A stretch of 64,000 bases of DNA. Source: Erpobdella octoculata (lineage: Eukaryota; Annelida; Clitellata; Hirudinida; Erpobdellidae). Location: positions 30,870,631 through 30,934,630 of the forward strand of contig OZ022242.1 in NCBI GenBank assembly GCA_963978895.1. The letters are read 5' to 3'. Below, piece by piece: positions 1 to 12,110 of the stretch. Made by a program: the position numbers and the translations under genes. Position 1 is the stretch's first letter. Each line of letters opens with the position of its first letter. Under the pieces are notes generated by a model, which was not told the origin of the DNA, made no database searches, and was given only the letters and a program-made list of their open reading frames with translations.

Positions 1-471
1 TCTATAATTAATTTGTATTCATAGTACTATTTTGCGGAGAGAGTCGCTTGTTACAACTTACCCCGTTTTTGAGGCAAGTTGTAACTCGTTTGAGGCAAGT
101 AGTAACGTCATATTAAAACTATAGGTTTTATTACAAATAATAAAAAATGTATTTTTTACGAAATAATAAGGTAAATACTTACTGTTTTCTTTAACAGTAA
201 TAATCATTTTATTAGTCGCAGAGAATTTACTTAGGTTAATTAAACTTTTAATAAACTAAATCATCAAAAAATTGTTTCTTTAATGTTCAGAATCTGAGTT
301 TTCATTGAAAAAATTTTTCTTCACGTTATCAATCTTTGTCTTTTAAGGTCTATTCGACTTTGCTTTACCTTTACCTTTTTCCGTTCTTTTGTTTTTTGGT
401 TTAGCTTCTTGTTTCTGTTTTTTTATCATTTTTTTTCAAATTTTTTCTTCAGAATTTTCTTCTATTGAGTG
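1..471. other. AT-rich sequence, no gene seen
   Basis: No coding potential seen. An exact 10-bp inverted repeat (arms at 50-59 and 76-85) encloses a CCCCGTTTTTG spacer and may be a transposon-end remnant linked to the transposase fragment that follows on the minus strand. Confidence 0.5.
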
Positions 472-1011
472 TCAGTCAAAACAGATGACTTTCGCTTTTG
501 TACAGCCCTCTTTGTTTTTTCTTGGTGGTGGTTTAGGTAGAGGTCTGATTTTTAAAGGTAAAAAACCGATAGACATATTTTGGATATCTGAAGGGTTTGG
601 ACGATTAGTAACAAAAGCACCAGCAGAATCAGAATTTTGAAAGATGTTTGGATTCAACGGCCAAAGTCCAGTTGTTCTGAAACCGCTTATACTGTTGCTT
701 GGATTCAGAGCCAGGGGCAAACGGTCCGTGACTATTGCAGGGATGTCATAAATGTTCATAGTTTTCCCTGTATTGCTAGCCATCCAAGAAGTTTGAGTTC
801 TGTTAACATAGTTTTTGAACGGACCGTACACACCTACGTCCAAAGGCTGCCATTTGTAAGAGCAATGCGGTGGAAATGACAGCATGATAATGTGGGTTTC
901 TTTGGCTTTTCTTACTACTTCAATTTTGGAATGGAAGCTATAATTATCCAGTAAAAAAAGAACTGGAGCCTGTTCGGTTGGTTTTACGTGCTGAATCAAG
1001 TGTTCAATGAA
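472..1011 (-). pseudogene. pogo/Tigger (CENP-B-type DDE_1) transposase fragment
   Basis: C-terminal half of a DDE superfamily endonuclease of the pogo/Jerky/CENP-B type. The minus-strand frame reads FLLDNYSFHSK, then LSFPPHCSYKWQPLDVGVYGPFK: the LLDN Asp and the QPLDV Asp correspond to the second and third catalytic acidic residues, and the FPPH...QPLD block is the family hallmark. A proline- and lysine-rich tail follows to the stop near 472. The frame stays open to about 1011 (FIEHLIQHVKP) and is then cut off where an unrelated repeat with (AT)n edges begins. The DNA-binding and first-Asp portions are not visible, so this is an inactive fragment. Confidence 0.8.
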
Positions 1012-1015
1012 TTTA

Positions 1016-2346
1016 TATATATACTAGCAGTGCCCGTAGCGGCTTCGCTCACGTGAAATTAGAGAATTTGAACCGTGCATACATAGTAGAGTACTGCACG
1101 GATCAATTTTTTAGGTCGCGGCTCGGCCCGTCGACAACTTGACCCAGCCCGTTTCAAAAACCAAAATTCCTTGCCCGGCACGGCCCGTCTAATATGGGCC
1201 CGGCCCGTTTTTACAAGCCTAGAAGTTCTATATACTTGATGAAAAATTTCGGCCGTCCCACCTTGATTTCAGGTTTAGCCCGGCCCGTCTGAACACCCTA
1301 AAATCACTCAAATGTCTATATACTTGTTTAAAAATTTCGGCCCGTCCCACCTTGATTTAAGGTTTGGGCAGGGCCGTATGAAGACCCTAAAATATCGACT
1401 TGGCCTGTCCGTCCGGTGATAAACTGAACTCATCTACTTTTAACAGGCACAAAACCTCAAAATACTAATTTTCACATCTGTAGCACTTACATTTTTGAGT
1501 AGCAGTTATTTTAAAATCAAATAACCATTTTTCCACTTCACATTTGAGGTCCTGGAAACCAAATTTTCAAAAATGGTGAAACACTTATGTTTTTATTTTC
1601 AGAGTAGAAACTAAATACTAATTTTACTTTTGTAGCATTTACAGTTTTTGAGTAGCAGTTACTTTAAAAACCAAGTAACCCTATTTTCCACCCCATATCT
1701 GAAGTCCTGGAAACCAAATTTTCAAAAAATGATGAAACACGTATATCATTATTTCTGGAGTAGAAACGAAATACTCCTGTAACGTCAACAGTTTTCGAGT
1801 AGCAGTTACATTAAAAACCAAATAACTTTATTTTCCACCCCACATTTGAGGTCCTGGAAACCAAATTTTCAAAAAATGCTAAAACACGTATTTTATTATT
1901 TTTGGAGTAGAAACTAAATACTAATGTTTATTCATGTAGCATTCACAGTTTTTGAGTAGCAGCTACTTTAAAAACCAAATAACCCAATTTTCCATCCCAC
2001 ATTTGAAGTCCGGGAAACCGAATTTTCAAATGGTGAAAAACGTATCTTTTTGTTTATCAAGAAAATTCCATATACCAAATTTCAAAATCTCCTCATTTTC
2101 GGTTTTTGAGATATACATTGTTCTAGAAAAAAGTTTGGTTTTTGAGATATACATTGTTCTAGAAAAAAGTTTGTTTTCCAGTTGCTTCCCCTCAGGAGCA
2201 AAATTTTCAAAAATCCTTTCTTAGTGAATTTTTACGCAATAAAAGTAATATAAGTTCCAAATTTCACGTTCCTAGGATGAGGCGTTTGAGCTCGGCGTTG
2301 ATTATCAGTCAGTCAGTCAGTCAGGACATGTTCTTTTATATATAGA
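1016..2346. mobile_element. Composite interspersed repeat with internal ~150-bp tandem units
   Basis: A block with (AT)n-like edges interrupts the transposase remnant. It starts ATATATACTAGCAGTGCCCG and ends with (CAGT)n followed by GGACATG and TATATATAGA, a layout resembling non-autonomous elements of many invertebrates. It holds a GC-rich stretch of degenerate CGGCCCGTC units (1110-1400) and then the tandem array listed separately. No protein is encoded. Family assignment is inference. Confidence 0.5.
1440..2060. repeat. Tandem repeat, ~150-bp unit, 4 diverged copies
   Basis: Units share GAGTAGCAGT followed by TACTTTAAAAACCAA and TCCTGGAAACC. The GAGTAGCAG core starts near 1497, 1650, 1797 and 1954, giving spacings of about 153, 147 and 157 bp. 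Confidence 0.85.
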
Positions 2347-4463
2347 CCCAAATTATTAACATTTTCATTTCTAGAAAAAAATTATTGGCTTGGGTTATGT
2401 GAAAGTACTATCATTTTATAGCTTAATAAATGCATAATAAAAAATAATAAAACTTTTTTCAATTAGTGACCATATGATTTTAGAATCAAACTTTACGAAC
2501 TAGTATTTTTTAGTTTTTTTGGTAAAAAGAGTACTCCTCATGACACCGGGTCAGGTAGCTTTCCCGCGAAGTACTAATGAGCTTACGTCGTAGGCCCTAT
2601 CTTAAAGAGCACTTGAGTTCAAAATCAAAACAAAATTTTTTAAACCAGCTGAGTTATTAAGCTGTTACTACTTTACCCCTATTACAACAAGCCGCAGTCT
2701 CACCTACTTGCATAGGTCAAACATCGATAGCGAAAATGAGTTCAAAAAATTGATAAATTAAATTTAATATGTTACTTATTTTTCCACAGACTTCAACAAT
2801 TTTTGGGTAAACCAGTTAATAAAAAACATCCTTAAAAAATTTTTATTCAATTTTTTTTAAAATGGACAGCCCATGGACAAACGTTGTATTTCTACAAGAC
2901 AAAACCCTTTAAAAAAAAATTTTCCTCGCTTCAAAACGCTGCACATTTGAGTCACAAAAACCCATGTTAAAGATGGATGGGCTGGCTACTAAAAAGGTAT
3001 TTAAAAATTTTCTGAAACAAGTATAGGAAAAACGAGTTTTTCAACACAAACTTTGATTTCAAATACACTCGATTTAGATGTACGGAAAATGTTCAAATTA
3101 AGTTTTTTTGCTTTTAATTGAATCATGTATTGTCATCCAATATAAAGCTATGCTGAAAATTTCAGCTTGCAAGATTTGTGTGCAGAGAAAGCCACACACA
3201 CATAAACAGAGATTGTAACCTAAATAAAAATTTTTAAAAACGTAGTTCTCTGACATTCTTAAACTTTATACCTATCCATAGTAGGGTTCGACCGACTATC
3301 AGATCGGAAATCTCCGGATATCACTTGTTCATTGAAAACAATGCATACATCTAGCAGCGTCATTTGACTGAGTGATGGCAGCCCCGTCCACGCAAGTATT
3401 TTCTAAAAATTCTGTTAAATGATTTTTCTAACATTTCTCATTTCCATTATTCTTTGGACTTCACTTTTTGCACGTAAACATACTCTTGAAAAAAATACAC
3501 AAATCCAGGGGCTTCATTTGGGAGGCAGGGGGGCTCTCAAGGATTTTTCAAAATATTTGTTTTGGAAAAAACGAAATTGAGGAAGTTTTAGAAAATTTTT
3601 GGAATGAAAACAATACATTAATCCAAAGGCGTCATTTAAAGAGCAGAATAAGCCCCATAACAGTTTTCTTTTTAGAAAAATAAAAAAATAAAAAAATTTC
3701 GAAAAAACATTTGTTAAGGGGGTCAGGGAGGCCGTTGGTCCTCCCAAAAATTTTCCATTTTTCTTTATAAATTACTTAAGGGACACATCATCTATTCAAG
3801 CAAATATCCTTAAAGCCATGACTCTATTAGATGCACATCTTTTTGGTCTGGGTGTTATGATGCTTCAGCTTAGGGGTTTTGTAGCAAGTTATCTTAAAAC
3901 ACTGTTAAACAGGAAAATAAGTGACATCAAAGCAGCTATTAAATATGTTGTTAAAAAGTGGAATCCACTGCAGATGTCCAAATTTGTTCATAGTTTTGAA
4001 GTTAGTTTTGGCACTATCAGTTACCAACTGCAAAAGAAAACGGTCGTTATTGCAAATAACACAAATAAAAAATAAAATTCGTACAGCAGTAGTTGACGAT
4101 AAACTCTTCTGTGCGCAAGTTCAAAGTAGAATTTATTCGAATGTTAGTTAAGTAAAATTTTTATATTTTGCAAATCCTTGAACTTTGCAATGTCATCAAT
4201 AAAAGGGAGTCTAATGCATTGCACGGTCCACGGACCCGGACCCAATGCATGACACAGCTTTTAATTCCGGCCTGAATATGGGACATAATAGACCTTAAAA
4301 TATTTTTCTGTTAGGACCTGGAACATCGGTTCAGATGGATGGCAATGGCGATGTATTCTTTGAAGTTATTCCTCTTACGGTCCCAGGTTCGAATGAATGA
4401 TTGTGAGCAAAATTTATAACAACCGTTTGATATATACATCTGTTTTGAAAATATCCGATTCTA
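2347..4463. other. Non-coding, decayed repeats
   Basis: No supported gene. Short transposon-like fragments are seen around 3500-3750, with two related pieces of the form 'AGGGGCTTCATTTGGGAGG' and 'AAGGCGTCATTTAAAGAGC'. A weak open frame at 3818-4075 has no recognisable domain. A GC-rich piece at 4213-4250 (GCACGGTCCACGG) resembles short pieces at 1090 and 63430. Confidence 0.5.
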
Positions 4464-5885
4464 GGACTGTTCATCAAAGGACGATTCATCAAAGGACTGT
4501 TCAACAAGGACTATTCATCAAGGGGCTATTCATCAAAGGACTATTCATCAAAGGACTATTCATCATAAGGACTGTTCATCTAATGTCTATTCATCCAGCG
4601 GACTATTCATCAAAAAAAGTTAATAAAATTGTTTAAGATGTTATTTTCAACCAAAATATGTTACCAAATCGTGGAGTAATTTATATAAATTTTACAGGTC
4701 TACTGTGCTTGTATCCAAATAATTTATACTTTATAAAAGAACTAGCGGGGTAACCGGCGTTGCCCGGGGTTTTTAGAGGTTTTTCTCGCTTGCTCTCACG
4801 CTCCCGGTCGCTCTCTTTTCCCGCTTGTCTCCCGCTCCCGATTGCCTTACCGCTCCCGATCGCTTTCCCGCTCCCGGTCACAGCACCAGCAAAACTAAAT
4901 TTGGCGGTTTTCGTAAACCGTATATGTACACATTCACCAAAGGCAACAAACACATCCAAGCATCATGCATGCCCACTATGTCAAATCTGGCATCGTTCGT
5001 TTAACCCCAAGGGGCCACGCTTCAAAGACACTTATGCCTCGAGCAATCAACAAGCTTGTAGAAGACATGGTTGTAATATACAACAATTTTATTCGTCACA
5101 TACAGTAAATAAAACAACTGGACAAGAAATAACGTCAAGATCTTAAGATCAAACGAGCAAAAGGCAATTAAATAATAAGTTGAAAAAAACTGCTTTCAAC
5201 TGTTCGTACAAACTGTAAGTATATACACACTCAAACAGCCAGATACAAGACACCTCAAAACATCACTAACACCCGGTCTACCACTTCTGCCAAACTTCAA
5301 AGAGACGCACACGCTCGCTTTAGCGAGGTCAGGAAAGGTCATTTCAAAGAGACGCTTACGCTCGTCGATAAATCAACCAGACTCAGATTTCATGCATACT
5401 TCAAACAAAAACTAAATACATTGGTAATCATTTAATTGATATAAAAACTTATTTTGTTTTTTTAATAAAAGTAGCGGTAGCGAATAGTGCCGAGAACAGC
5501 TAAAAAATGTAGCGGCGCTGCCATCAACGATCTTGTTAGCCAATAGTACCGCTCTTAACAATCCTGGTTGCCATCACTATTTTTTTTAAATTACTGATAT
5601 GTTTAAAATTTATTTTATCAAAGATGAAGAACTGTCTTTTAAAAATACATCAAATTATTTTACGCTGAAAATATCTTGGGTATATATTGATAAAAGTTGT
5701 TGAGGAGTGGCTTCAAAATTTGATGAATAGTCCTCTTGATGAATAGACTTTAGATGAACAGTCCTTATGATGAACAGTCCTCTTGATGAATATTCCTTTG
5801 ATGAATAGTGTCTTGATGAATAGTCCCTTGATGAATAGTCCTTGATGAACAGTCCCTTGATGAATCGTCCTTTGATGAAAAGTCC
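4464..5885. mobile_element. Foldback-like element A: inverted termini made of 15-bp tandem repeats
   Basis: The left end (4464-4610) is an array of GGACTRTTCATCAAA-like 15-bp units; the right end (5718-5885) is the same array inverted. The outermost two units match across the element: left GGACTGTTCATCAAAGGA then CGATTCATC, right (reverse complement) GGACTTTTCATCAAAGGA then CGATTCATC. The shared CGATT variant in the second unit shows the ends are homologous inverted termini and not two unrelated satellites. The 1.1-kb interior encodes nothing convincing and holds a Helitron-like 3' end. No clear target-site duplication was found. Confidence 0.75.
4742..4890 (-). mobile_element. Helitron-like 3' end
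   Basis: Read on the minus strand, it runs through GAGCGGGAG-type repeats and AAAAACCCCGGGCAACGCCGG, then TTACCCCGCTAG, ending CTAG before a T. A GC hairpin (GGG-CAACGCCGG-TTACCCC) just upstream of CTAG followed by host T is the classic Helitron terminus. Related copies lie at 12003-12110 and 25685-25965. No replicase-helicase is present. Confidence 0.65.
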
Positions 5886-8119
5886 TCATACCAAATATTC
5901 TATCATGGCTTACAGCGTCTTATACCATCCGAGCCCCACTTTATGATCCTAAGTACGTTGAAACACTGCAGTTGTATAAATCAATCAATTCAACAATTGC
6001 AAATGTGGCAATAAAAGCTCTCTGACATTATACTTGGTACTTGGGCCAAAAACTACTTTTCTTTAGTTTTTTTAGGACCGAATATAAGCAACTATCGAGA
6101 ATAAAATAGTTAAGACAATGAAAAGAAATGTTGCTGTTTAAAATCATCCTAAGCAAACAAAAAATAACAAAATACAATAATGCATTACTTAACATGTAAA
6201 CTTTGTTACATAAAATATCATGAATTGTTTTGAAATTCTTGTTATTGAATCACACTGGCTGAAAAATTATCTTAATTTGTAGAAATAGATTAATGTATCA
6301 AAACCAGGCTACTTGTTAATATATGCACTAAATGGAAACAAGACAATATCGTATATTCAAAACCATTGCAATAATCATTAAGACAAAAATTTAGTAATAT
6401 CAATTTGAAATGTATTTCGTGTATACAGAATTAATACAGAATTGGTATTGACTTGGATTAAAACCACAAAAAAATTATAACATAATTTAATTCATGGTGT
6501 TTTTAATGAAATAAATGATTTGATATTGTAGTTCTATGGTTTTTATTTAATAATTTAGCAATAGCTGAAAATTACTGTGTCCGCTAATCTAACACCTGAA
6601 CCTTCTTCATTGAAATTTGGTACAGTTGAAAAACATTGCCAAGTTAGTGTTGACTTTGTAAGATAATTTGACAACCGGTTGGCATTTTATGGTAAAAAAA
6701 ACTTCAAAAACATCTGGAAAGCTCCAGCTAGTATAAAAAAAAGTTGCCTGAAATGTAATTATATGTTTTGTACAGGATGGTTATGTTATGCCGCAACCAG
6801 AATTTGAATATGGACATGATGCTTCAACAGGAATTTTTGAAAGGGCAAAGACATTTTGTAGAAAAAGAGAACATTCAATGTTCTTTCACTATAAAATATA
6901 TTTGGCCAATTAGGAAATACTTTAAAAATTTCTCTTGGTTAAGCTTTTGCAATTTGAAAATCTTCATTTAAAAAATAATTTTCTTTTTAGGTATGTTTCT
7001 AAGTTTATGTTTCCAACATTCACTTTCATGTAATTTAATTAAAAAATAAAAAAAAAACAATGAAAATATTTTGTAAATAATCAAATTACAAAGCGATGAA
7101 TCAGTGTCGCATGCAATCGCAGGCTAAAAATCATGTGTTCTTAACTTATACTAATCAAATAAGTATAAGTTAAGTAGAAGGGATGCGCACAAAGACGAAG
7201 AGCATAAAAATTAAGTATGAAATACATCTGGTTTTTATAGAGAGCCAATTTGTAAATTCTAAAAATAATGTGAAATTGTGATGTTTAATAGAGTAATATT
7301 GGTTCAAAAATCAAATTTTATCGTCTGAGTTCTGCTCACACACTCAAATAAGAAGTGAAACGACGTAACGAAATTACAAATCGTTGAAGAAGTATATTTT
7401 ATTATACTGATTAAAGGAGAGTGCCTATTGTCTTGACTTTGGACGTGTCGTCATTTAAACACGAAAACAATTTTAGATGCGTTGACACATAAAACATACC
7501 TCAGAAACAAATAGGGTGACCAACAACTCAGTGATGAAAATGTAAAACAATTTGACTTTGATATAGCTATTGAAAATTTTGATAGCTCTAAAAAACAATA
7601 TCTTTCTTATTACTTTTTTGAAGTTTTTCATAAACCCATTTATTTTTATATTTTGTTTGAATTAATGTATCTGAACAGCTAACGTTAACAACAGCGTATA
7701 CTTATATTATTCATCTACCGCCTGCTTATATAGACTATATAACCAGCCAACAAATTGTATTCCCCTTTAAAAAAAGCACAAATTACGTGCTGGGGTAGAG
7801 AAGTGCGTAACATAGGCAAATGGTATTGAGAAAAGAGCATACATCCACCCGTCCTATCTTAGATACTAGATAGTACTAGATACCTTCTTAATCAGCTAAA
7901 ATAAGAGACGAAATTTCTGTCCAGTTAAACATTTATCCATGTCCACCACCATTTGGCTACGTGCCGGTGCTTGAAAATGCATGAAGTCTTAAAATATTTC
8001 AGGATGATATTTCAGTAATTAAAGAAGTATGACCTGTGGCGTCACATTTCCTGTTATAATTTGAACCCCGATAATACGAAAGCAAATAGTTCATGGACGA
8101 ACACACAATAAAACTTTAG
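5886..8119. other. AT-rich intergenic sequence, no gene seen
   Basis: No exon with coding character found. One exact 12-bp inverted repeat (7140-7151 and 7163-7174, arm CTTAACTTATAC) forms a short hairpin. Confidence 0.5.
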
Positions 8120-9204
8120 CAGGGATGTCCAACTGGACAGTTTCAGACAGTTTCATTCGGCCCGCCACCGAGTTTGGGAAAATATTTTATCTATAGGACC
8201 TCAACAATCTCAATTTGCGATTGCAATGAAAGCAGCAGAACATTGCAACTCTGTTGGGGCATATGTTGTTTTTTTCGCAAAAAGCTTTATATATTCTACA
8301 CATTTGTACGGAATAATGATGAAACTCACTTTCCATCATTTTTTGAACTTACTGAAATGATTCATCACCCAGATTTTTGTTCGCATGCGGATATCATTGG
8401 TACGTTAATCAAAGAATTTTTAACCAGATTTTCAGATTTCGAGAACCTTAGAGGCGACATTGCATTGCTCAGTAATCCAATGGGTGCATCTATTGAGAAT
8501 TAACCTCCGAGTTTTCAGCTTGAACTTTGTGAGCTGCAGAACGATCCATTTCTACTGAACAAGACGTGTATGTATGAAGAATTTTGGAAATTGGTCAACC
8601 ATGATCGTTTTCCACCTTTACGTATCTTTGCTTTGAAGCTGTGCTCAATGTTTGGAAGCAGCGTTTTCTATAATGAAACATGTCAAGTCAAAAAATCGTA
8701 TCAGGATCCATGATGGCACTCTCGTTTTTTGTATCCGACTTTGCACCACAAGCAATGATGTTGACATTGCCGGTATTGTTAGAGAAAAACCTTTTCCGCA
8801 GTGCTTGCACTAGATTAGAAAAACTTCATTCAATAAAATGGAATGGATCATTAGATTGAAATTGAACAAAATCAATCGAATGACTGTCACTAGTCTTAGT
8901 GCTAACTAAGACGCTAAGTCAGTAGAATACTTATTTATTACTTAACTTTAACTGAAATACTATGACACTATGTTAAAAGAATATTATAGCAATATAGCTG
9001 TTTATAGCAGTTACCACCGAAGTTTTTTTAATTCCTAGTTAACACTTATAATTGCCTTATATAGAGTCTTATTTTTAACAGTTTTATATGACATACATCC
9101 TATATCTTAATTATGTAATATTAAGTGCTAAAAATTGCTAGGCCCGCCAGGGGTCTAAACATTTTTTATGCGGCCCACAATAGCACGAAGGTTGGACAAC
9201 CCTG
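8120..9204 (+). mobile_element. Complete but dead hAT element (GTF2IRD2/ZBED/SCAND3-like transposase)
   Basis: The ends are inverted repeats CAGGGATGTCCAAC (left) and CAGGGTTGTCCAAC (right, reverse complement), the hAT pattern. CTTTAG abuts the left end and CTTTAA the right, a possible imperfect target duplication shorter than the usual 8 bp. Inside, plus-strand translation from about 8300 gives HFPSFFELTEMIHHPDFCSH, EFLTRFSDFENLRGD and, after an in-frame stop at 8501-8503, LELCELQNDPFLLN, FPPLRIFALKLCSMFGSSVF. This is the C-terminal part of GTF2IRD2/ZBED/EPM2AIP1-like hAT transposases. The N-terminal half is missing and further stops follow, so it cannot encode a working enzyme. Confidence 0.8.
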
Positions 9205-9549
9205 CTTTAAGTTATTTAATGTGTAATGGTTTTGATGTTGTCACTTATAACTATAAACAAGTCATGGCTGGATTTCTTTTGTTAAATTCATTTGACAGCA
9301 AAAGATGATTTTTTTCGGTTTAACTGGAAGTGGAACATTTAGTTGTTGTTTAAGTTGACAGGTGGTTCAATATTTGTTCACAAAATGAAATCAATTAAAT
9401 ACAGATATTTAATTTCGAATAAATAAAATTATTTTGTGTAACACATTTTTGAACGACGAAACTTTTTCAAAATTTTTTACTGAAATTAAAATTGTTTAAA
9501 ATGTCAGTGTTTCTTTATAATATCACCAACCCAGTAAGCTAGAGTCAGC
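9205..9549. other. Intergenic, no feature seen
   Basis: AT-rich sequence between the dead hAT element and the stop codon of the minus-strand prohormone gene; it should contain that gene's 3' UTR. No canonical AATAAA on the minus strand was identified with confidence. Confidence 0.4.
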
Positions 9550-9916
9550 TTAAGATTTTTCTATCACAATTTCTTTATAAGCACCAACTCTCTTTGCAGG
9601 ACCAGCATCATGCCACTCTTCTGGTGTTTTTTCAACCGTTCTTTTCTTATCACCAAAGTTTTCAAAGCCACCATATCTCTTTACAGGACCAGCATTATGC
9701 CATTCTTCTGATTTCTCTTCAGCCGCTCCTGCTGAAATATCACGACGATTCCACCATTTTTCATACTTTTTTTCAATGTCTGAAAAGCAAAATAACTTAA
9801 AAACCATATGTTTAAAAACTTTTAAAAATTTAATAAATTCAACACATACCCGAAATGGCAGCAGTAAATGCTACCACAGAGATCAAGCAAACGACAAGCA
9901 ATGTCTTCAGCTGCAT
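9550..9916 (-). CDS. Putative neuropeptide prohormone with YGGF-containing peptide
   Basis: Two exons, 9916-9850 and 9779-9550, joined in phase 1 across a 70-bp intron with GTATGT donor and TTTTCAG acceptor; 98 residues. Exon 1 is a signal peptide, MQLKTLLVVCLISVVAFTAA (22 codons). Exon 2 begins DIEKKYEKWW and contains a repeated block: SEEWHNAGPVKR then YGGFENFGDKKR, and TPEEWHDAGPAKR then VGAYKEIVIEKS. The basic pairs (RR, KR, KKR, KR) would release SEEWHNAGPV, YGGFENFGD, a TVEKTPEEWHDAGPA peptide and a C-terminal peptide. A signal peptide, small size and dibasic-flanked repeats are the standard layout of neuropeptide precursors. The YGGF start directly after KR is the core of vertebrate opioid peptides, but no wider similarity is visible. 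There is no C-terminal Gly for amidation at these sites. The gene model is firm on splice logic; hormone function is inference. It could instead be another small secreted peptide. Confidence 0.72.
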
Positions 9917-12002
9917 CTTGAAATGTTGACAAATTTTCACAAATTTTTTATTCACGTTAGACAAGATAATGTGGTTTGCATGTTCTATTTTATAGATTTT
10001 GAAAAGCCTAATCATCTGCTGCGATATCTATCGAATACGGCAGATGCAAATATATATTTATCAATTAAAAATGTTCTACATAGAGCCAGTGAAACGTGAA
10101 AATAATATTTTAGTATTACCTACTTACTACTCCTTAGTGGTTTTTTTGTTTTTTAATTTTCTCCAAACAAAATAAGTTCCAACCATTATAGAGTAACTAA
10201 TTAATTTTTTAGTTTTTTTTGCAAAAACATTTATTGCATTGTTCAAAAGAGTATACCACATGTCACCGCACATCACTAGACACCGATAGACTATCTATAA
10301 TTGTTTTGAAGTTTAATAAAATATTACTTCCGTAGTTGACTCCTATGTAGTCAATCAATAAAACAAATGTAAATTATGTGCCAACACAACAGCGAGTCAC
10401 GCAATATGTCGCTGCCGTTAAACGCCACAAACAGCTAGTTAAATGTACCTTAGCGTATTTGCATTTATTTAAATTTTACTTTTTATTGTTTGAAAATTAT
10501 ACTATAATTGTTTTTAATTTTATCCCGAAATAGTTTACAAAATTCATTATCCCATAATTAACTCTAATTTTAGCGCGGTGAAATATTTCACCTAAAATAT
10601 TGCATTTGAAATATGAAGACGTCAATAAACCTGTTACCAAATGTTGTATGGCGGACTGTGTGGCTACCTTAACTTTAATTCTTTGCTGAATACATAGTAG
10701 AGCCTCTTCTAGCTAGAAATTTATATACAGTAAAATCTTGAAAATTTTGTTTAAAATAATTTATATCGGCGTTTCATCAAATTTTCTAATTTAAAGCTAT
10801 ATTTGTCAGTGAAATTTAGTATTTTGTTACTTAAAGTTTGTTTTCTGTGAAATCGTTCGACCAAAATTTGCAAATTTGTTCCATCTGTACAAGTTATGAA
10901 ACTTCTTAAGTTTTAAGTTTCATATCAAACACTGAATAGAACGGCTGCTATCACATTACACGAAACACGCCAGTTTGTTTGTAGTTGGTAGATATCGTTC
11001 GTAAGCAAGCCGTGGCTGCAATCGATTGAAACGTTAGTTTTACTTTCAGTAGAAAATATTGTAAGAACAGAGACAGCAGACACAAGAAAAGATCTTAGAT
11101 AGTAAGTAATAGTCTTTAGAATTTTATAAACGTTGTGTGCGGTACGATCAAATTATTAAACTAAAAAAGACTATGAAAAAATTCAATAACATCTCCACGA
11201 AAAGATTATTATTATAATCCCTGATGTATTTAGTGGAAACAACGTGTAGCAACAAAATATTTTAAATTTAGAATTATCTTATTGCTTGTATGACGCCATG
11301 CATTTTGATAATTGCAATCATTATTATGCAGTGTGTGGTTGAAACTCTATAGTGTACAAGACAGGAAATGTATTTTTTACGTAGTGCTATTTTAGTTTTA
11401 AAAATAAGTAAGCTATAAAAAGCCAGGTTTTACCTATATTCCTTATATATTTCAGGATCTGCCGTTTTTTATTTGATCCAAACATATTTCTTTCAAAAGA
11501 AATTTTTGTGAATTTATATATGCAAACTTTTATTTAATTTGATTTTTTAAACATAAATAATTATTATTTTTAATTACAAAAATCTTTTTTTTCAAGTTTC
11601 AATAGAGTGCATTTTCATGAAGAACGAGGCTATATTTAAAATTTTAGCCATATTGGATGACGGACGTTAGTTAATCTTTACTTTCAAGGTTTGCAAACAT
11701 TCAAGCTAGCAAGCAATCAAGCAAGCAAGCAAGACAGCGGTAAAATTAATATAAGAGATTAACAATTATTGAATACAAAAACAAATTAAAAAATTGTTAT
11801 GTTTACAATGTTTTAAACCGATCCATGTAAAAACAAAGAGTTTTAAAATTGAATTTTTGTAACCAATATTTCGGAAATTACAAAAATTTAAAAAAAACTC
11901 TTTACTCTTATAAATAAAATGACAATATTGAGGTGGTCACGAAAAAACCTGAATCAAGTTATACTACAGATTTTAGATGCAGCCACATGGTCATTTCAAA
12001 TA

Positions 12003-12110
12003 AAAATCAAATTGGGAGAACAAGCGGGAACGTAAGAGCAAGCGGGGAAGGAAACGGGACGAGAGAGAAAAACGATAGAAAAATCTCCAAAACCCGGGCA
12101 TTGTACACTC
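12003..12110 (+). mobile_element. Helitron-like 3' fragment, truncated
   Basis: Shares GAGAGAGAAAAACGATAGAA and AAAACCCGGGCA with the copy at 25685-25965, but the terminal hairpin is broken (CCCGGGCATTGTACACTCG). Confidence 0.5.

Noticed and set aside
4681..5146. Proline/leucine-rich 128-residue frame
   Set aside because: Translation of the GAGCGGGAG repeats of a Helitron-like end.
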